Part shown: positions 56,352 to 64,000 of the stretch, piece after piece
Position numbering within the stretch: position 1 is the first letter of the stretch
How the letters are laid out: the number at the start of each line of letters is the position of its first letter
Assembly (NCBI GenBank): GCA_011317545.1
Contig: WUJK01000002.1
Span: 2,108,001-2,172,000, forward strand
Source of the DNA: Coniella vitis
Lineage: Eukaryota; Ascomycota; Sordariomycetes; Diaporthales; Schizoparmaceae
Direction of reading: 5' to 3'
DNA length: 64,000 nucleotides
Program-made: the position numbers and the translations under genes
The notes under the pieces: model-generated
What the model was told of the DNA's origin: nothing
Seen by the model: only the letters and a program-made list of their open reading frames with translations
Databases searched by the model: none

Positions 56352-56415
<64 letters not shown>
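56352..56415 (+). repeat. (AG)32 dinucleotide microsatellite
   Basis: A 64-nt uninterrupted AG tract. It is the longest dinucleotide repeat in the window and a purine-only strand asymmetric enough to form triplex DNA. Confidence 0.97.
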
Positions 56416-56416
<1 letters not shown>

Positions 56417-58644
56417 AAAGATACACATGGAGGGGCTGGGATGGAACAGGGAAACTGCAAGGCAAGAATCAAAATTAGGAGACAGGACAGGATCGTGAGT
56501 GAGCAGATGCCCCAGAAGAGGATATCCAGGCCATGTTCCGTTGGATATTTCCCCGCAGTCTAGCAAAAAAAAAAAAAAAAAACACCCGAAAGCCATTGCA
56601 GTCAGGGCCCGCCACAAGGCTGTGACCGTCGTGTACGTGGTGGAGCCACGTGACATATCTGGACTTGACAAAGTACATGTTGTCTTGATCAATAGACGCA
56701 GTCATTGTCCTATAACCCTGCCCAGACTCACACTTCAAGGAGGGTAGTATTAAGGAAGATGCAGGCCCGCTGAACTAGACGTCCGCAGTCAAGAGCACTC
56801 TCGAATTATCCCTCATCCGCTCACATATATCTCTTGTATCCTATTACATGTTGCGAGGTCACCGAGTCGTCGAGCACCCGTGTAAATGTTTCTGTCGACC
56901 TTTGAAAGGAGGGCAGCCATTTTTTTACTGAGACCTGTCCCCAGATGTAACGCTGAAAACGTTTTACAAGTTGCAAAAAGGAAAAAGGAAAAAAAGAGTG
57001 CCCTGCCATGCTCGGCGAAAGACAAGAGAATCTACTGTGAACGACACATATGACAAACAAGCTGACCTTCTTTCGGCAGACAGGTTAGTATCATTGTGAT
57101 GTGCGCCACATCGCTCTCCCCATAGATGTCGTTTCGCCCGTGCCTTTGAGACCGAACCTTGAATGGCGATGTGCGAGCCCATCTCTTTGCACTTTGACGT
57201 AGCAGCCCCTTGATGCAACAAGTGGCGGCGGTTCACGCTGTCCTCATCCTCGTCCTCTGCCTTTTTTCATGCTTCAGATGGATACATAGTTCAGGCACAT
57301 GCCAGCAATATCTATCAACACGAAGGAGGGGGAGCCATCCTCAAAGTGTCTCGAGATGCATGCCAAGCCAACTCTGAGCCCATCCACCCGCCGAATCACT
57401 GGACCGCCTCGCCCTCCCATCGTCGCGCTTCCCTTGGGGATCGAGCCAACCACCACCCACGCAGCCTGTTCTTCTTCTCACAAGTACTTTATATCATGCA
57501 CAAATGCATACATCATGCACGCCAACACCATGCAATGCCATGCAAGTGAGAGAAGCAGCAGCAGCAGCGCCGCGCGCTGGCGATCACACCTTTTTCTCCC
57601 TTCCCTCCTCCCCTGTGCTGGCACACATCGCAGCTGCAGCAAAAAAAAAAAAAAAAGAGTCTAGCCAGCCATCTGGGTGGTGGGAAAGTACGTGGGTACG
57701 TGGATGAAAGCTGCTCAACGATCTCTCTTGTAGAAGGACTGGAAAGCCACCAAAAAAAGAAGAGAAAAAAAAGAAAAGAAAGAAAGCAGTCCACCAAGAT
57801 GTCTGCATGATGCTCCCAGCCCCGGAGACCCAATCATCAAATAGCACTTGCGAAAACGAAAACCCATTCTCGACGCTTGCAGAGCCAACAATGGACTGGT
57901 GATGCGTCATAAAGGCTGCCCCGCGAGTATACCCCGTTCCCATGGTGCGCAATGCTGCTGCCGCCACGACATGATCTATCATTTTCTTTTCCCATCAACA
58001 GCATGGAACTGAAAGACGCCCCCCCCCCATACACCTGATCGACTGCATGTGTACTATAAAAGACGAGCCACTTCATTTTTCCAGCTCATTACGTCTCTAC
58101 TTGCTTGCTTATTTGCCTGCGCCCATAGGCAGTGTTACGGTCAATCGCCATCACGAGCCGAGTCCCCAACAACCCTCCTCTCACACCCAAGAGCAAGATG
58201 AAAAATAAGTAACGCTTAGTACGTTGATTGGGCCGGCTTGGCGCTGGCTTCAAGTGCTGCTGCTGCTATTCTACACTTGGTTAAAAACCCATGGTTTTCG
58301 TTAGCTTTCTTGTATTATGATGGCACCTGGTTGGTGGTGTTGAAAGCGTGTGTGGTGGTGGACTCGGGCCGATGTGACTCTCTTTTTTTTTTTTTTTTCT
58401 TCTTTCTTTCCTATATGCTGCGCTTCCTTTCATTGGACACCCCAAAGGAGTTCTTTGTCATTGGGTCACACCACCAGCCTCGTCAAGACGCGTGGGAAGA
58501 AGCCAGCCGGCTGCGGTATCTTTGCATCAGATGATTGGGTGGCCTGCGACCATACTTATTCGCCGCCGCGGTCGTCTTGTGATTGGGAAACAGGGATAAT
58601 ACCATCAACTTATTTCATGAGATGCCATGAAGAAGACGACAACG

Positions 58645-58722
58645 GAAGAAGAAGAAGAAGAAGAAGAAGAAGAAGAAGAAGAAGAAAAAGAAGAAGAAGA
58701 AGAAGAAGAAGAAGAAGAAGAA
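58645..58722 (+). repeat. (GAA)n microsatellite, about 26 units
   Basis: A GAA/AAG purine tract of about 78 nt with one interruption (GAAAAAG at about 58684). Expanded GAA tracts form triplex and can impede replication and transcription. Confidence 0.95.
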
Positions 58723-59491
58723 CAAAACCAAGACGGCCGATTACCCACAGACCCACCACAGCCCAGGCAACAATACAGAGACGGCGAGATGATTCCGAGA
58801 ACGGGCCATGACCATATATATATATACCACGGACCGTGACGGAGACGCGCCATACATTACTATTATACAATGCAGTAAAGATACGTTTTCTCTTCCACCC
58901 GCCCGACCTGCTCCTGAATGCCACATAGTAATCATCAACCTCATAATCCATTCACCCCGTAATGCTGGCATTTTGATGCATGTAATTTATCCACCTTGGT
59001 ATCATCAATCAATCAAACTCTCCTCTCATTATCATGTGAACCACCCGCCGTTCTGCCCTTCCCCGTCAATCGCCCACAAAACAAAAAAAAAAAGGTACAG
59101 GAATCCTATGCCAGTAATTGTACAAAAGTCGAACGACCCAAACCCGGGTAAAATAATCCACTGACCACCTGAGCCTTTCCCAGAGAGAGCTAAGTCGCCG
59201 AGAAACAAAACACTAACGTGAAAGATTATATACGCTTAACATATTTCCCCTATTCGCCATCTCCTTCTTGCCTTCTTCCGTGCACCACCCCATGTATACC
59301 CAAGTCCAGACACCAACCATCATGTACGCCGTTCGAGCCTCTGCACATTGGATAAGCAGATACGAACAAGAGAGCTTGCGCGCGTGCAAAACACAGCATA
59401 CAGCGCTACATCGCAGCTGCTTTCCTTCAACCCTTGCGATGTGGCTCACATGAATGAGTCAACAGCGTCCCTGGACAACAACGGCTCTCCA

Positions 59492-62400
59492 TCATGCTGC
59501 ACCCTTCCTTTTTCTCCTAGCCGTACCACTGGTGGGCTCGGTCTCAATGACCAGACCGGCCATGCACAAAGACAGCCCTTCGTCCTCGTCGAGCGTGACG
59601 CTCGACACATCAAACGCTGAGCCATCTGGCCGCAGCAGCAAGCCGCGCTCCACCATCGTCCTCCACACAATGTCCTTCAGGTGTCGAATCTTTTTACTAA
59701 TCGGCAACCCATCCAACTTGAGCAGCTGAGCACACGCCTTGACAATTTTGCGCTCGTATGTGCGCCGTTGGATCCGCGTGTCCATGTCGAGGAGGCGGCA
59801 GAACTTGGCGTCGCGACCAGGGTCCGAGTCGGGCAATTTGTATGGATCGGTGCTAGGAGGCTGGACTCGTTGTTGTTGGTGGTCGCGCTGTTGTATTTCG
59901 GTATCCTTCTGCACGACCCTTTGCACGGTTGGGTAGAAGCCCTGCGTGACAAAGGTGTCTCGGAGGTCCACCTCTGCCAGCCAGGGGAACTCTGCCAGTA
60001 CCTTCAGCAGAGGCTTCAGGTCGACGAACCTGTTCCCAGCTAGGAATAGTCGTTTGAGTCTTGGGATCCCTAGGATTCCGCTAATGTCCGACAAGCCATT
60101 AAAGTTGAGGTTGAGCACCCGTAGGTTCGGCATCATCTCACCCATGTCGTCGGGCAAGTGTTGAAGGCCGCAATTGGCCAGGTCCAGTAGTTGGAGGTTC
60201 AGGAAATTACGAGGCGGCGCGAATGCGCCCAAACGGTTGCCTGAGAGAAACAGTTTTCGCACCTCGTATGCTCGAGCTAGCATGCTCATGTCAAAGGGCT
60301 GCGAACCGCCTTGCTCTTTAAGCGAGAGGCTGTCCAGCCGCGAGGTGCGCTCCAGACCATGGACGGTCGTTAGCTTGTTGCGATCGGCGCAAAGGAGCTG
60401 AAGGCGTGGCAACGCAAATACGTCGAGTTTCCTGAGCTTGTTGTCGCTGATCATGAGAGTCTTCAGCGGTATGCTCGCCGCAGGTGCAAATTCGACCAAT
60501 TCGTTGTCACTCAGATTCAGGTACGAAAGTGACGACAGCTCGGACAGGTTCTTAATCCGTCCTATCACGTTGCCCTCCAGATCGAGTGTTGTTAATCTCT
60601 CTAGAGCCGTCCCGTCAAAGTCGAGCTCCTGTATCTTGTTGCCTCTGGCCCGAAGGGTCAACAGCGTGTCGTGGTACTTTATACCGTCCAGAGTGACCAA
60701 GCCGGTATTGTCTGCAACCAGATCCCGCAAGTGTATGAGATTTTGAAAGGCAGAAAGACTTTTGATCTCATTATTTGACACGTCGACGAATTGCAGGTTC
60801 GACAGCCGGTCCCACGCAGTAAGATTGCTCAGCATGTTGTGCGAGATGTGCAGCTCCCGAACGGTTGATGGAACGCCGTCTAAAGCTCTAATGAGATTCC
60901 GAGAAGCATCCACCTTGACTAGCCGACCGCAGAAGCGATCCAGCATATGTAGACTGTTTAATTTCTTGTCTCGGAGCTGGATGTCCTTCATTTCTTCCCA
61001 AAACGGCTCGAATGCTTCCGCCTCTGCGATTTTATCGACTAGGTGGCGGATGGATTCAGGCAAGTGCTCTTTGGACCCGTCTCCCGTGACGAGGTTGTGA
61101 TCACCAAGCACGTAGCTGACTTCCAAGGCATACGAGCGGTCTTTATGGGCCGTGAAGTCGGATATAGCACTAAGGGAGATATCCCCCACATAGTGGCTGA
61201 TGATCTCGGCATTTTCCGGTCGTGGCTGGGTTTGCGGTCGAGGCGGGGCTGAGAGCACAATGTTCAGACTGGGTTGACGAGACACAGGCCCCGAAGATTG
61301 CTGTCCTGCCAGGCTTTGGTCCGGAACAACACTGAGCTCTTTGTTGTTGTTTTTGTTGTTGTTATTGTTGACTAGTCCTCGCTGGCTATCCTCGTCCTGT
61401 TCTTCGATGACTGCTACAGGTTGCGGCACAAATGTCTCGCCGTGAACAGCAATTTGCCGTGACGGCCCATTAGGTGAGCATCGCCGCGGTTGCACACTGT
61501 TTCCAATCGATGAAAATGACACCGTCCGATGGCCCATTCGTTCATTGGATGGTGTAAGATGCAAGACGAGGGGCTCAACAGAGCTTGCTTCCTGTTCCTC
61601 AGACACCCTGATCTCCGGTATATCTTGTATGACGATAGATACAGGTGTGGTGAAGTTGACTTGCCCGCGACGCTTTGGCGAGGGCTCCTTCCAATATTCA
61701 TTGTTGATGGAAATCTCATTCTCCACATCCTCATCGTCCGCTTCGGCGAATTGCCTCATGAGCCTGCTAGGTGATCTGGGCAGGTCGCCACTCGTCTGCT
61801 TGTCCGCACCAAAGTCCTTTACCAAGATCGACTTCAATAAGCCGCTCTGGTCTAGTTTGGTTGGCCGCTTTGACTGGTCAGTTTCGGGCGTTTCGGTGCC
61901 TGTCGCATCCTGCTGTGCTTTTTTCAGGCGCAAAGCCTGCTTCTCCTTCATCATGTCCACGGTCAAGTCAGGAATGTCCGCAAAGATGTCGTCCTCGCTG
62001 TTCTCTGACATCAGAGTGTTGGTGCGTTTGGTCCGCGTGGCTTTCAATGCACTAGCCTTCTCCCACCTTTGGCGTTCCTTGTCAAACACCATGCCGTTGA
62101 TCTCGTCAGGGATGAGGTGAGACACGCTCCCTGGAGCAATCGTTCTTCTAGTGTCTGAATTCTTTGACGAGGTTGTCCGAATCGTCGAGAATCTGGATCC
62201 CGATTCAGAGACATTGGACGAGAAGCGATGACGATAACGCTCGGCCTGCTCTGCTGCTGTCGAATTCTCGTACCTATTCCGAGGAAACCGCTGGCTTTTG
62301 GCCCTTTGCGCATCGTCGTTGACCACGCTATCTGGATTCTCCAGATGCGAGCTCCCAGAGTTGGAACTGCGAGTCCGCCGTTCCAAGGCTTGGACGGCTT

Positions 62401-64000
62401 TAATGTCATCCTTGGAGACACCAATGGAGCGCAATGACGTGGCAATGATGTCTTCCATGTCGCTGTGGTCCTCGTACTTCTTGAGGTGGGTGACCAGCTT
62501 TGGATCCTCTTGCCGATTCGTTACCCTCGGGATAGGTTGACCCTCGCGACTCGGCGGTCGCGAAAACCTTTCCTCGGTCGAGTCTTGGTAAGAGGCGTCG
62601 TCGGCCGTATAGTTGCTAAACTTCCTGAAATCTTCTTCGGATTCTTCCAAGCTCGTCAGACCGCTGGGCAGCCCAGCTTTCCGCCGTCGTAGAGCCACCA
62701 TGATCCGTTGCGCCTCGTTGAGAAAGTCCTCTGTCCTAATCGAAGGCTTTCGTCCCTCGTCACCAAACGTATTCTCTAGCTGAGATATGCCGTGAGCCTT
62801 GCGCGGAAGCTTGGCTATCTCTTGCTCCAGAAACGAGTCCGGGCTGAGATGGATTTCTCTCCGGAGAGATGATGGCTGACGAGGAGTTGGCGTCCACGGA
62901 CGAGGTGCTTGACGAGGTGGGGGCACATTCCCATTCGGTGTTGGCTGTCTCCCGCTAGCACGTTTCTTTGCGACTAGAAGCTCGGCCTGCTCCGATTTCG
63001 AAAACTCTTCCGGCTGATGATCCATAAAGGCTATATCTGCTTGGTGGAGCGTTCTTCTTCGTTTTGGCGTAGGATTTTTGGTTGGCGACGGTCTCTGTCT
63101 CTTAATCTCTCCCGTCAGGTCTGTTTCCAAAGGTGGAGGGAGAATGTGCATTGGCTGCCCCGCAAAGCCTCTGGAGAGCGAGGTGCCACCCGTCGAGGAC
63201 GTGGACTCTGGTTGCTGCCGTCGTTTACCAATGATCATATTATTGTTGGATGGAGGGGAGAGACTGCTGTTGGCATCGGGTGCAGCCGAATAGCGTACCA
63301 CTGACCCGTCCCCAGAATCGACCGAGTGGCGTGTAAAGTCGTCGTTGAATGCATATCCGTCCAACTGGCCCGCTCCGAATTGACTGACAGAGCGCGTCGT
63401 CTTTGTTTGAGGTTCGGCAACCCGGAGGACCGGCGTATGGGTAGATGACGGTCCACGAGATGTTGGCTTGACCATGTATCTCAACACCTCGACCGATGCC
63501 TTGCGCTCGTCCATGGGGCGCTCGTCGGTAGGCGTAGAGTTTGGGTCCTCAAATTGCATGATTCTCTCAATCAAGGTCTTGTTCGTATAGGTGTCGTAGG
63601 GTCCAAACAGCTTCAGAGGACTGATACCCGCACTGGCCGCCTCTGCACCTGGGGCAACCTGCAGTTTCTTCTTTTCGGGGCTGGGCCTTGGAGCAGCGGG
63701 CAACACGTGCGGCCGCGATGGTAAGCCTAGATTGTCTGGTTCGTGTATGCGGATGCTCGGGAACTGTTTTGGGGTGCTAGCCTGCAACGAAGCCTCTGGG
63801 AACATATCTGACGTATAGCGCATTCCAAGCGAGAGCACATGGTTTCCAAAATAATCATCTGGAGTGAGACCTGCCTGGGGAGGACGGGCAAAGCCGTTAT
63901 GCTGCTTCAAACTGGCTAGACCGCCCATGCTATCGGATCCAGCCCCAGACCGGGAAGCGCCTTCCTCTGCATCGCTGAGCTCCGGATCATCTTGCAGGCT
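59492..64000 (-). CDS. Cdc11/Nud1-like leucine-rich SIN/MEN scaffold (5' truncated)
   Basis: The frame is open from the right window edge to the stop at 59492, giving 1502 visible residues with no intron. The first 1000 residues are polar, Ser/Arg/Pro-rich and presumably disordered, with Gln/Asn patches such as NNNNKNNNKE. From about residue 1020 to 1370 there are at least a dozen leucine-rich repeats (LQFVDVSNNEIKSLSAFQNL, LTTLDLEGNVIGRIKNLSEL, LRVLNLNFNGLSDISGILGI). A long disordered N-terminus with a C-terminal LRR array and a final helical segment (YERKIVKACAQLLKLDGLPI) is the Cdc11/Nud1/centriolin-like layout. These proteins anchor the septation initiation or mitotic exit network at the spindle pole body (SnaD in Aspergillus). 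The start lies outside the window. Confidence 0.82.
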   Translation of the reverse strand, partial: SLQDDPELSDAEEGASRSGAGSDSMGGLASLKQHNGFARPPQAGLTPDDYFGNHVLSLGMRYTSDMFPEASLQASTPKQFPSIRIHEPDNLGLPSRPHVLPAAPRPSPEKKKLQVAPGAEAASAGISPLKLFGPYDTYTNKTLIERIMQFEDPNSTPTDERPMDERKASVEVLRYMVKPTSRGPSSTHTPVLRVAEPQTKTTRSVSQFGAGQLDGYAFNDDFTRHSVDSGDGSVVRYSAAPDANSSLSPPSNNNMIIGKRRQQPESTSSTGGTSLSRGFAGQPMHILPPPLETDLTGEIKRQRPSPTKNPTPKRRRTLHQADIAFMDHQPEEFSKSEQAELLVAKKRASGRQPTPNGNVPPPRQAPRPWTPTPRQPSSLRREIHLSPDSFLEQEIAKLPRKAHGISQLENTFGDEGRKPSIRTEDFLNEAQRIMVALRRRKAGLPSGLTSLEESEEDFRKFSNYTADDASYQDSTEERFSRPPSREGQPIPRVTNRQEDPKLVTHLKKYEDHSDMEDIIATSLRSIGVSKDDIKAVQALERRTRSSNSGSSHLENPDSVVNDDAQRAKSQRFPRNRYENSTAAEQAERYRHRFSSNVSESGSRFSTIRTTSSKNSDTRRTIAPGSVSHLIPDEINGMVFDKERQRWEKASALKATRTKRTNTLMSENSEDDIFADIPDLTVDMMKEKQALRLKKAQQDATGTETPETDQSKRPTKLDQSGLLKSILVKDFGADKQTSGDLPRSPSRLMRQFAEADDEDVENEISINNEYWKEPSPKRRGQVNFTTPVSIVIQDIPEIRVSEEQEASSVEPLVLHLTPSNERMGHRTVSFSSIGNSVQPRRCSPNGPSRQIAVHGETFVPQPVAVIEEQDEDSQRGLVNNNNNKNNNKELSVVPDQSLAGQQSSGPVSRQPSLNIVLSAPPRPQTQPRPENAEIISHYVGDISLSAISDFTAHKDRSYALEVSYVLGDHNLVTGDGSKEHLPESIRHLVDKIAEAEAFEPFWEEMKDIQLRDKKLNSLHMLDRFCGRLVKVDASRNLIRALDGVPSTVRELHISHNMLSNLTAWDRLSNLQFVDVSNNEIKSLSAFQNLIHLRDLVADNTGLVTLDGIKYHDTLLTLRARGNKIQELDFDGTALERLTTLDLEGNVIGRIKNLSELSSLSYLNLSDNELVEFAPAASIPLKTLMISDNKLRKLDVFALPRLQLLCADRNKLTTVHGLERTSRLDSLSLKEQGGSQPFDMSMLARAYEVRKLFLSGNRLGAFAPPRNFLNLQLLDLANCGLQHLPDDMGEMMPNLRVLNLNFNGLSDISGILGIPRLKRLFLAGNRFVDLKPLLKVLAEFPWLAEVDLRDTFVTQGFYPTVQRVVQKDTEIQQRDHQQQRVQPPSTDPYKLPDSDPGRDAKFCRLLDMDTRIQRRTYERKIVKACAQLLKLDGLPISKKIRHLKDIVWRTMVERGLLLRPDGSAFDVSSVTLDEDEGLSLCMAGLVIETEPTSGTARRKRKGAA

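Larger units (their letters stand above)
46339..59491. other. 13-kb gene-free, repeat-rich interval
   Basis: Lying upstream of the kinase and downstream of the Cdc11/Nud1-like gene, this is the largest gap in the window. I found no frame with a domain, signal peptide or spliced continuity. The longest, a 211-codon minus frame at 53253-53888, is driven by a CAA/CTG repeat. The left 700 nt are the kinase promoter. The interval carries about 25 CATAGTA/TACTATG motifs, a CCCAGC tandem near 47223-47270, and (GTCA)n, (CTG)n, (CAG)n, (AG)32 and (GAA)n microsatellites, plus many A, C and G homopolymers. A long non-coding transcript, an extended promoter or a silent region are all possible. I saw no tRNA or 5S rRNA gene. 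Confidence 0.6.

Overview
The window is nuclear DNA of a filamentous ascomycete fungus, most likely a sordariomycete and possibly Hypocreales. This rests on several things seen in the sequence: short introns (about 50-100 nt) with fungal splice signals (GTRAGT donors, CTAAC/CTGAC branch points, YAG acceptors), a CYS-3/MetR-type bZIP regulator, a CFEM cell-wall protein, a fungal Ssp1-type kinase, and homopolymer- and microsatellite-rich spacers. No bacterial, viral or plasmid features are visible. The species cannot be named from sequence alone.

Layout, left to right. 2-854 (+): 3' end of an RBM39/CAPER-type splicing factor. 3551 to about 4501 (+): a small unrecognised spliced gene with an unresolved 3' half. 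4946-7105 (+): a 672-aa unrecognised coiled-coil protein. 8529-9743 (-): a VWA-domain protein with a PPxY motif. 12668-14660 (+): a seven-exon PLP-dependent aminotransferase. 16661-17701 (+): a probably mitochondrial low-complexity protein. 18130-19903 (-): the CYS-3/MetR-like bZIP factor, with an unusually long intron. 22813-24432 (+): the kinetochore protein Chl4/Mis15 (CENP-N). 24630-26189 (-): a TatD-family nuclease. 27264-30238 (+): the ribonucleotide reductase large subunit. 35650-36789 (+): a GPI-type CFEM protein. 37678-39324 (+): the ALG2 mannosyltransferase. 42292-46338 (-): an Ssp1/CaMKK-type protein kinase. 46339-59491: about 13 kb with no supportable gene. 59492-64000 (-): a Cdc11/Nud1-like leucine-rich scaffold cut by the window edge.

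Most genes are housekeeping functions: splicing, dNTP synthesis, kinetochore, septation signalling, N-glycosylation and sulfur regulation. There is no metabolic gene cluster, no operon-like arrangement and no obvious mobile-element gene. Three cell-cycle genes (CENP-N, RNR1, Cdc11/Nud1) lie in the window, but nothing shows they are co-organised.

The least explained signals are non-coding. A short motif, CATAGTA with its reverse complement TACTATG, often extended to TACATAGTAGTA or GTACTATGTAC, recurs roughly 45 times. It is almost exclusively intergenic and densest in the 13-kb gene-free interval. Other points are two GC-AG introns, a 52-nt A tract placed as if it were a retroposed poly(A) tail, and many pure microsatellites. 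I found no convincing novel multi-gene system.
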